DNA of 64,000 bases from CAVYWD01 sp963772225 (GTDB lineage: Bacteria; Myxococcota; Myxococcia; Myxococcales; UBA5297). Location of the stretch: assembly GCA_963772225.1 (NCBI GenBank), contig CAVYWD010000002.1:992001-1056000 (forward strand), given 5' to 3'. Of the stretch, positions 35,261 through 44,600 are shown piece by piece (the first letter of the stretch is position 1; each line of letters opens with the position of its first letter). Position numbers and translations under genes: made by a program. The notes under the pieces are model-generated. The model saw only the letters and a list, made by a program, of their open reading frames with translations. It made no database searches and was not told the origin of the DNA.

Positions 35261-36357
35261 TGGACTGCCTCCTGGGTGTGGAAGTACTTCCGCCCGAGCC
35301 AGAGCGCGACGTTGACCAGGCCGATCATCACCGGCACCTCGACCAGCGGCCCGATGACCGCGGCGAAAGCGGCGCCGTGGTTGAGCGTGAAGGTCGCGAC
35401 GGCCACCGCGATAGCGAGCTCGAAGTTGTTCGAGGCCGCTGTGAAAGACAGCGTCGTCGCCTGCCCGTAGGTCGCGCCGACCTTCTTCGACATGAAGAAG
35501 GAGAGGAAGAACATCACCACGAAGTAGATGAGCAGCGGGATCGCGATGCGGACCACGTCGAGCGGCAGCTCGATGATCTTCTCGCCCTTGAGCGAGAACA
35601 TCACCACGATGGTGAAGAGCAGCGCGACGAGCGTGATCGGGCTGATCTTCGGGACGAACTTCGTATGGTACCAGTCCTTGCTCTTGGCCTTGATGAGCGC
35701 GAACCGCGTGGTCACTCCGGCCAGGAACGGGATGCCGAGGTAGATGAAGACGCTCTTGGCGATCTCGCCAATGGTGATGTTGACCGCCACGCCCTTGAGC
35801 CCGATCCAGGTCGGCACGACGGTGATGAAGACGTAGGCGTAGACCGAGAAGAAGAGCACCTGGAAGATGGAGTTGAACGCCACCAATCCTGCGCAGTACT
35901 CGTTGTCGCCCTTGGCAAGGTCATTCCAGACGATGACCATGGCAATGCAGCGGGCGAGGCCGATCATGATGAGCCCGACCCTGTACTCGGGCTTGTCGTG
36001 CAGGAATGTGGCCGCCAGGCCGAACATCAAGGTAGGGCCGATGATCCAGTTCTGGACGAGCGACAACCCGAGGACCTTGGTGTTGCGGAAGACGGGCCCC
36101 ATCTCCTCGTAGCGGACCTTCGCCAGCGGGGGGTACATCATCAGGATGAGCCCGATGGCGATCGGGATGTTCGTCGTGCCGACGTTGAACTGGTTGATGA
36201 AAGGGACGACGCTCGGGACCCGGTATCCGACGCCAACTCCCACCGCCATCGCGATGAAGATCCAGAGCGTGAGGTACCGGTCGAGGAACGACAGGCGCTT
36301 CGCGACTCTCTCCTGCGCAACGCGGCCACCGGGCGCGGCCGTCGATTCGTTGGTCAT
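35257..36357 (-). CDS. acr3: ACR3-family arsenite efflux protein
   Basis: Arsenite/proton antiporter of 366 residues with ten membrane helices. Motifs: LSFLDRYLTLWIFIAMAVGV, GLARCIAMVIVWNDLAKGDN with the essential cysteine, NEYCAGLVAFNSIFQ, and TAASNNFELAIAVAVATF with the essential glutamate. Overlaps arsR upstream and arsC downstream by 4 bases each (ATGA), so the three are translationally coupled. Confidence 0.96.
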   Translation of the reverse strand: MTNESTAAPGGRVAQERVAKRLSFLDRYLTLWIFIAMAVGVGVGYRVPSVVPFINQFNVGTTNIPIAIGLILMMYPPLAKVRYEEMGPVFRNTKVLGLSLVQNWIIGPTLMFGLAATFLHDKPEYRVGLIMIGLARCIAMVIVWNDLAKGDNEYCAGLVAFNSIFQVLFFSVYAYVFITVVPTWIGLKGVAVNITIGEIAKSVFIYLGIPFLAGVTTRFALIKAKSKDWYHTKFVPKISPITLVALLFTIVVMFSLKGEKIIELPLDVVRIAIPLLIYFVVMFFLSFFMSKKVGATYGQATTLSFTAASNNFELAIAVAVATFTLNHGAAFAAVIGPLVEVPVMIGLVNVALWLGRKYFHTQEAVQ

Positions 36358-36788
36358 CGAGAGCCTCCTGCCAGCGGGGCCTGCTTCGCCCGTGCGGTTG
36401 GTTTCTTCCTCGTCGCTGCGGCGCAGGCACTGTCCTTGGCGCATTGCGCGCCGCGATTCTTCGCCTGAAGCCAGTCGTGGAGCTTGGCCAGCAGCGGGGC
36501 CGCGTCGCCCCGCTTGGCGAGCGTGGCGCGAAGGAGGCTCAGGTGCTGCTTGGCGAGCTCGTCCTCGATCGGCCGCAGCGCGTAGTAGGACCAGAGCCCG
36601 TCCTTCCGGTCGGTCACCAGCCCGGCGTGCCGCAGGGTGATGAGGTGTCTGGAGGCCTTGGATTGCGTGATCTCGAGGGCCTCCACGATGTCGCACACGC
36701 ACAGCTCCCGATGGTTGAACAGGAGCCAGAGCATCTTCAGCCGCGCCTCGTCGGCGAGGACCTTGAAGAACTGAGCTGCGTGTTTCAT
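36354..36788 (-). CDS. arsR: ArsR-family arsenic-responsive repressor
   Basis: Winged-helix repressor of 144 residues. MKHAAQFFKVLADEARLKML opens the protein; the metal-sensing CVC pair is in NHRELCVCDIVEALEITQSK, next to the recognition helix ASRHLITLRHAGLVTDRKDG. Arsenite binding there releases DNA. The C-terminal 50 residues are Lys/Ala-rich and include further cysteines. ATG 36788 with GGAGG upstream. First gene of the arsenic operon. Confidence 0.94.
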   Translation of the reverse strand: MKHAAQFFKVLADEARLKMLWLLFNHRELCVCDIVEALEITQSKASRHLITLRHAGLVTDRKDGLWSYYALRPIEDELAKQHLSLLRATLAKRGDAAPLLAKLHDWLQAKNRGAQCAKDSACAAATRKKPTARAKQAPLAGGSR

Positions 36789-36810
36789 GGCGCCTCCATG
36801 AGCTAAGACT

Positions 36811-36839
36811 CGTGTACCCGAATATACGGATGCGGTCAA
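36811..36839 (-). promoter_or_regulatory. Promoter and likely ArsR operator of the arsenic operon
   Basis: On the minus strand TTGACC (36839-36834) and TACACG (36816-36811) are 17 bases apart, 23 bases before the arsR ATG. Within the spacer and -10 lies the imperfect dyad CGTATA-TTCGGG-TACACG, a fitting place for the ArsR dimer. Confidence 0.5.
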
Positions 36840-36844
36840 GAGGA

Positions 36845-37112
36845 GGTCCCGACGGGGAACTGGTCGATCGAGCGCGCGGTGAGGCGCACGCCCCGCACGC
36901 CGCGCGCGGCCAGGGCGCGGCGGCAGCGGGCGGCCCCAGCCAGAGGACCGTGGCACTCGAGGACAGCCGAGAGTCGCGGCAGCTCTGCGCCGCGCAGGCT
37001 CGTGAGCGCTGCGTCCACCGAGCAATCCCCGGCGCCGCGCAGCGCCGACTCAGCGGATGGCGAGCTGGAGCTCGGAGCTCAGGAACGTCTCCCTCGAACC
37101 GGCGCCGCAATA
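36845..37112 (-). pseudogene. Degenerate copy of the addB 3' end (remnant 2)
   Basis: Bases 36990-37110 align to 41893-42010 of the intact addB-like gene with roughly four-fifths identity and one or two indels; for example both have GCGCCGCGCAGCGCCG and ATGGCGAGCTGGA. On the minus strand it reads ETFLSSELQLAIR where addB has ETFLRSEFQLAIY, then VDAALTSLRGAELPRLS for VDAALMSLRDAEPLRLS. The stretch 36858-36890 matches 41710-41740 (RSI motif before the last cysteines). Stops and shifts prevent translation. Same orientation as addB. Confidence 0.75.
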
Positions 37113-37213
37113 CGGAGCCCATTCAGAGCAACAGGCGAGTCGAGAGCATGAGGCCTGCGCCGCCGTGGCCGAGCCGCGCGCGCCGCCCACCCGAGGGGCG
37201 GGTGCCGGAGCGC

Positions 37214-37603
37214 TCAAGGGCCCGGAGGGGCCGAAGGCCGCTCCAGGCGCCGGACGACTGCGAGCAGCGTCGAGATGTCGAAGGGCTTGCCGAGCCAGTC
37301 CTCGGCGTCGATCTCGCGGGCGCGCCGCGCCGGGTCGCCCGCAGCGGTCATGACCACGATCGGGACCAGGCGATCGTACGTGGCCCTGAAGACCTCCGCG
37401 AACTTCCAGCCGTCCATCACCGGCATCTTCATGTCGAGCAGGATGAGGTCTGGCATCCCGAACCTGCTCAAGAAATCCAGCGCCTCGAGCCCGTTCACTC
37501 CGCTTCGAACGCAATAGCCTTCCGTCTCGAGGAAGGTGGCCAGCGCAAAGACGATGTCCGCGTCATCCTCGACCACGAGAATGGTCTTCGACGGCGGGAC
37601 CAT
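37214..37603 (-). CDS. Single-domain response regulator
   Basis: A 129-residue receiver domain with no output domain. The acidic pair is VVEDDADIV, the phosphorylated aspartate is residue 57 (DLILLDMKMPVMDGW), followed by VMTAAGD and the lysine in WLGKPFDISTLL. GAGGAGG precedes ATG 37603. It diverges from a hybrid histidine kinase gene, its probable partner. Confidence 0.92.
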   Translation of the reverse strand: MVPPSKTILVVEDDADIVFALATFLETEGYCVRSGVNGLEALDFLSRFGMPDLILLDMKMPVMDGWKFAEVFRATYDRLVPIVVMTAAGDPARRAREIDAEDWLGKPFDISTLLAVVRRLERPSAPPGP

Positions 37604-37908
37604 TGAGGCGCCTCCTCGCGCGAGCCGTGGCGCGGCAGCCGGGCGATGCCTCGACGCTCGACCGAGCCGCTTCCCCCTTCCCAACGATTCACCTTCAAAA
37701 TACGGCTCATGGCCGGTGATGGCTCGAACGCTCCCCCCCGGACGCCTCCGGGACAAGCCGGGCAGAATATTCGAGCTGCCGTGACAAGTTTTTGAAGCGC
37801 ATCGAACGGAAGGCCACGTGCTCCGGTCGCTCGACAGAGCTCTGCGCACCAATCGGCACCTCGCGCGGCGAAGGGCCGCTCCGGCGCCGGGGCGCCCGCC
37901 ATTGCGCT
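37604..37908. other. 305-base divergent intergenic region
   Basis: Lies between the divergent response regulator and hybrid kinase genes and must hold both promoters. I found no pair of hexamers with good spacing and no palindrome worth naming; the stretch 37760-37800 is locally AT-richer. Confidence 0.5.
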
Positions 37909-39465
37909 ATGAGAGACCTCATCCGCCTACTCTTGGTCGAAGACTCGCCGGAAGATGCGGAGCTGGTCGAGGCGGTGTTGGTGGAGGCCGGGCTGCCTTG
38001 CCTGACGGCTCGGGTATGCACCCTCGAGGCCCTCACTCGCGCCCTCGCGGAGTTCCTCCCCGATCTCGTGCTTTCGGACTTCAGCCTGCCGGGCTTCGAC
38101 GGGCGCTCGGCCCTCCGGCGGGTGCTCCAGCGCAGCCCGGAGACGCCGGTGATCATGGTGACCGGGGCGATCGGCGACGAGCTCGCCGTGGAGCTGCTGC
38201 AAGCGGGAGCCAGGGACTTCGTTCTCAAGGATCGGCTCGCCCGCCTACCGCTCGCCGTGGAGCGCGCGCTCTCGGAGGCGACGGAGCGCCGCGAGCGGCG
38301 GGCCGCCGAGCAGGCGCTGCGAGAGAGCGAGGAGCGCAACCGCGAAATCTTCCAGAACTCCCCTGACGCCATCGACGTGATCGAGGTGACTCCCGAGAGG
38401 CACTTCAAGGTCGAGGCGGCCAACGGAGCGTGGGAGTGGATGACCGGAAAGAAAAGCGCCGAGGTGCGCGGCCGACCGCTCGAGGCCGTGGTGCCGGCGG
38501 AGGAAGCCGGCGCATGGCTCGCCCGGTGCCGTCGCTGCGTCGAGGAGGGCGCGACCATCACCTTCGAGGACCGGCGCTTCATCGGAGGCCAGCGCCGCTA
38601 TTTCCAGACCGCGCTGACCCCGCTGCGCGGCACCTCGGGCGAGGTCCAACGGCTCCTTGCCATCGCCCGCGACATCACCGAGCGGGCCACCATCGCCCTG
38701 GAGAACGCCCAGCTCCTCGAGAAAGAGAAGGAGGCGCGCGCGACTGCGGAGGCGGCGGCGCGCATCAAGTCCGAGTTCCTGGACATCGCGGCGCACGAGC
38801 TGAAGACGCCGGTCGCAGCGACCCTCCTGCTCATCCAAGCCTGCCAGCGCCAGAGAGAGCGCGGGGTGTCGGTGAGCGATTCGGCCCTCGATCGCCTGCG
38901 CGGACAGGCCGGCCGTCTCGCCGCCCTGGTCGAGGAGCTCCTGAACGTCTCTCGCCTGGAGCGCGGAACCGTCGCCCTGCGGCCCGCTCGGGTCGACCTG
39001 GTGGCCCTCCTCTCCGACGTCCTCGATCACGCCAAGGCGAGGGCGCCGCGCCGGACGTTCTCGCTGGAATATCCGCGGCGCCCGCTGGAGATCGAGCTGG
39101 ACCCGATGCGCATTCAGGAGGTCGCGACCAACCTCCTGGACAATGCGCTCAACTACACGCCCGAGGGGAGCGCCGTTCAGGTTCGGGTCGAGGAGCTCTC
39201 ATCTCGCATCCGCGTCTCCGTGACCGACCACGGCTTCGGCATCCCGCCGGATCAGCAGGCCGGCCTGTTCTCGAGGTTCTTCCGGTCCAGCTCCGAAGCC
39301 ACTCTGACGCATCCGGGGTTGGGCCTGGGGCTGTACATCTGCCGCTCTTTGGTCGAGCTCCACGGCGGTTCGATGGGGCTCAAGAGCGCCGTCGGCGAAG
39401 GGTCGACGTTCTTCTTCGAGCTCCCCTCGAAATCACTCGAGGCGCCCGCTCAGGCTCAGGCTTGA
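37909..39465 (+). CDS. Cytoplasmic hybrid sensor: REC-PAS-histidine kinase
   Basis: A 518-residue protein without membrane segments. Residues 1-120 are a receiver domain (LLLVEDSPEDAELVEAVL, Asp57 in LVLSDFSLPGFDG, VLKD as the late lysine). Residues about 140-260 are a PAS domain (IFQNSPDAIDVIEV, RRYFQTALTPLRG, AIARDITERA). His296 is in FLDIAAHELKTPVAATLL. The ATPase part has NLLDNALNYTPEG, VTDHGFGIPPDQQ and GLGLGLYICRSLVELHGGSM. It may pass signals from a phosphorylated receiver to the divergent response regulator. ATG 37909 begins the receiver fold. Confidence 0.92.
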   Translation: MRDLIRLLLVEDSPEDAELVEAVLVEAGLPCLTARVCTLEALTRALAEFLPDLVLSDFSLPGFDGRSALRRVLQRSPETPVIMVTGAIGDELAVELLQAGARDFVLKDRLARLPLAVERALSEATERRERRAAEQALRESEERNREIFQNSPDAIDVIEVTPERHFKVEAANGAWEWMTGKKSAEVRGRPLEAVVPAEEAGAWLARCRRCVEEGATITFEDRRFIGGQRRYFQTALTPLRGTSGEVQRLLAIARDITERATIALENAQLLEKEKEARATAEAAARIKSEFLDIAAHELKTPVAATLLLIQACQRQRERGVSVSDSALDRLRGQAGRLAALVEELLNVSRLERGTVALRPARVDLVALLSDVLDHAKARAPRRTFSLEYPRRPLEIELDPMRIQEVATNLLDNALNYTPEGSAVQVRVEELSSRIRVSVTDHGFGIPPDQQAGLFSRFFRSSSEATLTHPGLGLGLYICRSLVELHGGSMGLKSAVGEGSTFFFELPSKSLEAPAQAQA

Positions 39466-39502
39466 GCACCCCCTCCGGGTCCAGGCAGGGTGCCGCGCTT
39501 TT
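39466..39502 (+). terminator. Possible terminator after the hybrid kinase
   Basis: GCACCC (39466-39471) pairs with GGGTGC (39488-39493), followed by CGCGCTTTT. The stem is short. Confidence 0.4.
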
Positions 39503-39721
39503 GAGCCCAAGCTGGGACGTCCCCCCGGCATCCCGGCCCTCGCTCCTCTCCGGTGAGGCGAAGGAACGATTTTGCTCGGCTTCGCCGCAGGCTCACACCC
39601 GAAAGCAGCCCCGTGCTCTGCCATGTCATCGCCCTGAAATGGCCACCTTGAGCCGGCCCGGAGGGATTCGCATTCTCTCGTCTCGGGCGACCGCCAGGCC
39701 AAGCCTCTCCAGAGGGTGACG

Positions 39722-40255
39722 ATGAGGAATGTATTGCTCATGGCGATGCTATTGCCTCTGGCCACGGCCGAGGTCGCTCGCGCCGGCGAGGCTCCGGCCG
39801 GCTCGGCGCGGCCCTCCGAAGCCTCGGTCCCGCCAGAGCCCCCGCCGCTCATCAGCGGGAACCGCGTCTTCTTTGGAGCAGGAGTCAGCGACCAGCCCTT
39901 CGTCCTCGCCGGCATCGGGCTCCATGGCGGCACCGTCCTGGCGCTCGGCTTCGGCGCCCTTTACGACAACCTTGCCGCGCCCAACAAGCTCTCGGTGCAG
40001 GCGGTGGCATATGCAGCCTATATGATCAAGAACGTCCCCTACTTCGCCATGGGGCCCGAGGCGTTCTTCCTCGCGAACCTGGGCGCCAACCCGGCGAGCG
40101 CGTACACGGTCCGGACGGGGTATGCGCTGTACTATTCATCGTCGGCCCTGCCCTTCGTCATCGGGTTCGGCCTCGACGTCGACCTCACCTTCACAGGTCA
40201 TCACTTTCGATTCAGCGTCGTGAGCCCGGCGGTGCGCTTCGCCTTCGGCATCTAG
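39722..40255 (+). CDS. Secreted or outer-membrane protein of unknown function
   Basis: A 177-residue protein with a signal peptide (MRNVLLMAMLLPLATAEVARA) and a Pro-rich segment, then alternating hydrophobic strands rich in Gly and aromatics (VFFGAGVSDQPFVLAGIGLH, ALYYSSSALPFVIGFGLDVD, FRFSVVSPAVRFAFGI). The C-terminal strand ending in an aromatic-hydrophobic pattern suggests a small beta-barrel. ATG 39722 is preceded by AGAGGG. No family assigned. Confidence 0.7.
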   Translation: MRNVLLMAMLLPLATAEVARAGEAPAGSARPSEASVPPEPPPLISGNRVFFGAGVSDQPFVLAGIGLHGGTVLALGFGALYDNLAAPNKLSVQAVAYAAYMIKNVPYFAMGPEAFFLANLGANPASAYTVRTGYALYYSSSALPFVIGFGLDVDLTFTGHHFRFSVVSPAVRFAFGI

Positions 40256-40319
40256 AGCCCGAGGTGAATCTTGTTCGAAGAACCGCCCGAAGGGACGCCC
40301 TCCCCTCGGAGCTCGGGGC

Positions 40320-40889
40320 TCAGTCCTTCGGTGGGAATTTCGCGAGGACTTTGTCGACGGCTTTGTGGACCTTCTTGTCGGCATCGCTGCCAGCGACGCC
40401 GGCGCCCAAGTCGGCCTTGGCGGAACCGCGCCAAACGAGCTTGTTGCTCGGGGCATCGACGATGTCGAGGATCAAAGTTCCCTGCTCGTAGTCGGGGGCG
40501 TACGTTCCAGGCGGCGCCAATCCCCCGCCGCCATAGCCCGCCGGGGCGCCGTAGGTAGGCTCCAAGGTATACCCGCAAGCGGCGTTGAGGCTTTCGACGC
40601 TCGTCCTCGCCATCGTGAGATGCCAGCCGACCCAGAAATCGGGATTCTGGGAGGGCTCCACCCTTCGAAATGCCTTGGCGGCGAGATCGCAATCGACGCC
40701 TTGTTTCAAATTCGCCTCCACGAACGGGTTCCCGGGCGCCTCGTCCTTCGGCTGGCTTGGGAGCCACGCATACGTCTGATACCGGGCCACCTTCTGTGAG
40801 GCTCCCGGCACTTGATTGGTGCTGACCTTCACCGGCGAACAGGCGGCCGCCGGCAAGGCGAGCAGTGCCAGCTTCAAAATGGCCTTCAC
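40320..40889 (-). CDS. DUF4136-like lipoprotein
   Basis: A 189-residue lipoprotein: AILKLALLALPAAACSPVKV gives signal and lipobox cysteine. The fold resembles DUF4136: RYQTYAWLPSQP, ANLKQGVDCDLAAKAFRRV, FWVGWHLTMA, YEQGTLILDIVDAPSNKLVW with RGSAKADLG, and a final helix KVHKAVDKVLAKFPPK. GTG 40889 follows AAGGGGGG; ATG codons at 40922-40925 would extend the signal without support. Convergent with the preceding gene. Confidence 0.8.
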   Translation of the reverse strand: MKAILKLALLALPAAACSPVKVSTNQVPGASQKVARYQTYAWLPSQPKDEAPGNPFVEANLKQGVDCDLAAKAFRRVEPSQNPDFWVGWHLTMARTSVESLNAACGYTLEPTYGAPAGYGGGGLAPPGTYAPDYEQGTLILDIVDAPSNKLVWRGSAKADLGAGVAGSDADKKVHKAVDKVLAKFPPKD

Positions 40890-41162
40890 TGGCCCCCCTT
40901 CCGCGGCTTCGCGCGCCTTCATCAAGCCCTCCTTCCGCGGCGTCTGGGCTTCAGCTCGCGAAGGACGAGCGTCGCGTTCCTTTCAGGCAATCTTGGCCCG
41001 CGCGGCCTGCTCGGAAAGCGCGACTCCTTAAGCAGGGGCTGCCCGCGCCGAGCGACGCCGAGGGGCCTTCCTGTTGCATGCACTTGCCGCCTTCGCGAAC
41101 CGTGCGGGCGCCCGCCGATGCGTGCGTGGGACGGCCGACCCAGCATCGCCGACGCAAGCCGG

Positions 41163-41472
41163 CGCATGGGCCCTCTGATCTCCAATGCGCTGAAAATTCA
41201 CTCGGCCACGTGCGCAGGGCAGGCAGGCCGGTGAGGCCGACGAGACCCTCGTGTTCGTGCGCGACAACGGCGTGGGCTTCGACGCGAAACACACCGGCTC
41301 TTTCGCCCGTTTCGCCGTCTGCACGCGGAATGAAGAATTCGAGGCGACGGGAATCGGTCTGGCCAGTGTTCAACGAATCATCAGCCGGCATGGTGGCAAA
41401 ACGTGGGCGGAAGGGACCGTGAACAGCGGCGCCACCTTCTACTTCTCGCTGCCGCGACCGCCCGGTGAATGA
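41163..41472 (+). pseudogene. C-terminal fragment of a histidine kinase
   Basis: Only the ATPase part remains. It reads LISNALK, needs one base removed near 41193 to continue FTRPRAQGRQAGEADETLVF, then VRDNGVGFDAKHTGSFARF, passes a short scrambled stretch and resumes NEEFEATGIGLASVQRIISR and GGKTWAEGTVNSGATFYFSL to a stop at 41472. The conserved histidine region and sensor are absent. Confidence 0.75.
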
Positions 41473-41483
41473 CGGCGACCTTC

Positions 41484-41585
41484 GAGGCCGCGCCGGCGAG
41501 GGTTGCGGCCTTGGGCTCGCCCGCTGGGAGCACCGGTGCTGCGGGCGCCGGCGGGTCCTCCCTGGCATGGCGCTGAAGGCGGCCG
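41484..41585 (-). pseudogene. Degenerate copy of the addB 3' end (remnant 1)
   Basis: Bases 41484-41585 align to 41769-41870 of the intact addB-like gene at roughly 70 percent, in the same orientation, sharing GGCTCGCCCGC and CATGGCGCT at matching distances. On the minus strand it reads PAGEPKAATLAGA where addB has SAGEPEAVTLGGA. It lies only 80 bases beyond the addB stop and has no frame of its own. Confidence 0.6.
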
Positions 41586-41664
41586 TCCGGCGCGCGATGG
41601 ACGGGCACGACGAGACCTTGCGAAGGCTGGCGAAGTGAGCGACCCGGTCCGTTCGCCCCCGCGC

Positions 41665-44600
41665 TCACGCCCGCGCCACCCGGCACAGCGGTCCGAGCGG
41701 GCAGTAGTCGCAGGTGATCGAGCGCGCGGGGAGCCGGCCCGCCCGCGCGTCGCGGACGATCTGCCAGACCGCGCCGCCGAGGGTCACGGCCTCCGGCTCG
41801 CCCGCGGAGGGCGCGGCAGCCGCGGGCGCGAGCACCTGCTCCAGCGAGAGACCCATGGCGCTCAAGATGTCCGAGAGGCGCAGCGGCTCGGCGTCGCGCA
41901 GGCTCATGAGCGCCGCGTCCACCGGCTGGTCCCGGGCGCCGCGCAGCGCCGCCGCGTAGATGGCGAGCTGGAACTCGGAGCGCAGGAACGTCTCCTTGAA
42001 CCGCCGGGCGAGCGCGGCCGCGCGGCCGGACTTGTAGTCGACGGCGGCCCAGCGCTGCGCCCCGGCGTCGATGCGGTCGATCCGCCCCCCGACGTAGACC
42101 GCGGCCTCGCCCGCCGGGCCCTCGAGCTCGAGCAACGGCAGGTCGCCCCTTCCCAGCTCGACCTCGAAGCGCGCCGGGAGAAGGCCCGGGAAGATGGGCC
42201 GCTCGGCCTCCGCGCGCAGCGCCCGCGCGAGCAGCGGTTGCGCCTCCTCGACCGCGAGGGCCCACAGTCCCGGGTGCCCCGTGGGCCGCTCGGCCTGGAG
42301 CGAGAGCGCCGCCTCGCCGAGCGCGCGCCGGAGCGACTCGAGATCCTCGGCGTCGGCGCGCAAAGGGAGGCGCCCGCTCGCTCGCGCCTTGGCGAAGAAG
42401 CCCTGCAGCGCGCGGTGGTAGAGCTCGCCGAGCGCCGCCGGGTCCGCCTGCGCCCCCACCTCCTCGGGCGGCTGCAGCCGGAGCACCATGGACGCGAAGC
42501 CCTGGAAGCGGCAGTTGCCCAGCTGCGAGAGAGCGCGCGGCGAGAGCGGGCGCTCGGCGCCGAACGAAAAGACCTGGTCGAGCTCGGGCGCGAGCCCCTG
42601 GACCCCGCCGGTGAACGGCCCGGGCTCCCGGTCCGGAGGGCCGTCGAAGAACGCCTGCCGCTCGCGTTGGACCCGCGCGCGCTCCTCGATGGAGCGGGCC
42701 CTCTCCGGCGCCCGGCGCTCGAGCTCGGCCCAGGTGGCCGCCGCGCTGAAGGAGCGGTCCGGCGCCGACGCCCGGGCCGCGGGCTCCGCCAGGTGCTCGA
42801 GGGCCGCCCGCGCGAAGAGCTCGTCGGCGGTCGCTGCCTCGAAGAGCCGCGGCAGGGCGCCGCGCGGCCTCACCTCGACGACGAAGGCGCCCGGCACCCG
42901 CCGCACTTCTTCCAGGAAGCGCGACGGCAAGGTCTCCCGGCCCCGCTCGTCGGCCCTCGGCGCGCTCAGGGTCACCGTGGCCCGGGCGCTCAGGAGCGCG
43001 AGGTGGAAGAGCAGCGGCTCCTCCGCGAGCTTGCCGGGCAGCGGGCCCCCCTGCGTCGAGCCCAGGCGAAAGACGCTCCGGCCGGCGAGGGCATTGAGCT
43101 GCGCCATGTCCTCGAAGGACAAGAGCTCGGGCGAGGCGGGCGAGGCAGGGAAGACGCCTTCGACCATGCCCGCCAGGTAGACGTGCTCGAAGCGCGCCCC
43201 GATGAGGTCGCGGACATCGACCACGCGCACCGCCCCGGGCGGAGAGGGGGCCGAAAGGAACCGGTCGGCCAGCGCGGACTCGACCTTCGACGCGAACGCC
43301 GCGAGCTCCACCGGCTCGTCGGCGCGCCCGGCGACCGCGTAGGCCTGGGCCAGCGCCTCCAGGCTGCGCCGAAACACCGCGCCGGAGGCCTGCTCCTGCG
43401 CCATTGCGCGCAGCGGCACGAGCCCTCCGCCCTCGCAGCGCGGGTCGGCGCGGCGCGCGGCCGGCGCGAGGACCTTGAGCGCCGCCAGGAGTCCGCGGGC
43501 GTGCGCCCCGGCGGGCGCGGCCGCGGCGGGCATCTGGGCCAAGGCGCGCTCCACGTCGGCCAGCGCCTCCAGCGACCGCTTCGCGCCAAATGCCTTCTGA
43601 CCCTGGCGCTCGCGCCGCTCGGCGAGGAGCGAGAGCGCGCGGCGAAAAGCGCCGGGGCCCCGCGCGTCCACGTCGTGGGCGAGCCCCGTCTCGCGCAGCG
43701 CCGCCAGGGCGGAGCCGGACCTCTTATGGCTCGCCGCCATGGCCGCCTCGAGCCCCTCGAGCGACAGGCCCTGCTCGCGTTGCTCCAGCAAGACGCGGCC
43801 GAGGCGCGCGATGCGGCTCTGCGACAAGGGCGGCCCTCGCCTCGAAGAAGCAGGGACCCCCGCGGCCTCCAAAGCCTCCGCAATCCGCTGCGCGCCCGAG
43901 TCGAGCTGGCGGACTGCCACGGCGATGGACTCGGGCGGCGCGCCGGCCGCAAGCCTCGCCCGGACGCTTCGCGCCACCGCCGCGGCCTCCTCGGGCGCCG
44001 TGGCGCAGGACAGGATCTGCGCAGCGGGAGGACCGCTCCACGCGTCCCCAGAGCGCCGGTAGAGGCAGCGCGCGAGCCTCGCCGGACCCGCGCCCTGGTC
44101 GCCGTAGGTCTTCGGAGCCAGGTCGAGCGTGCGGACCTCGACGGCGCGGCGATAGACCTCTTCCCAGACCGGGTCGACGAACGCCATGACCTCGGGGCGC
44201 TCGGGGTCGTGCGGGAGCAGCAGCTGGACCCGCTGCCCCCGGCCCTCGGCCTCGAAGCGACGCGCCAGCGCCAGGACGAGCTCGAGGCGCAGCGGGCTCA
44301 GGTCGTAGAGGTCCTCGAAGGCGAGGCCGTCCGCGCCCGCGAGCGCCGGGGGCAAGCTCGACGCCGCATCGCCCGCCCGCGCGATGGCCCGGGACAGCCG
44401 GTCGGCCGGGTCGCCCGCGCCGCGCGCGGCGAGCGAGCGCTGATACGCCGAGCAGAGCCGCGCCAGCGCCCTCAGGCGCGGCGCGCGGGGGCCCGCCGCC
44501 CGCTCCGCGAGCCGAGAAAGCTCCTCCGGCGGGCATCGGCCGGCCTTGAGCGCCGCCACCGCGTCCAGCGCCGCCGCGGCAAAGCCGGCGCGAGCGCTCA

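Noticed and set aside
30372..41640. Integrative element with integrase or tRNA target
   Set aside because: I looked for tRNA ends, integrase or transposase motifs in all frames given and saw none; only the addB-end remnants remain as border evidence.
41569..41640. 23-residue frame MALKAAVRRAMDGHDETLRR
   Set aside because: It could be the tail of a lost gene, but it is too short and lacks context to call.
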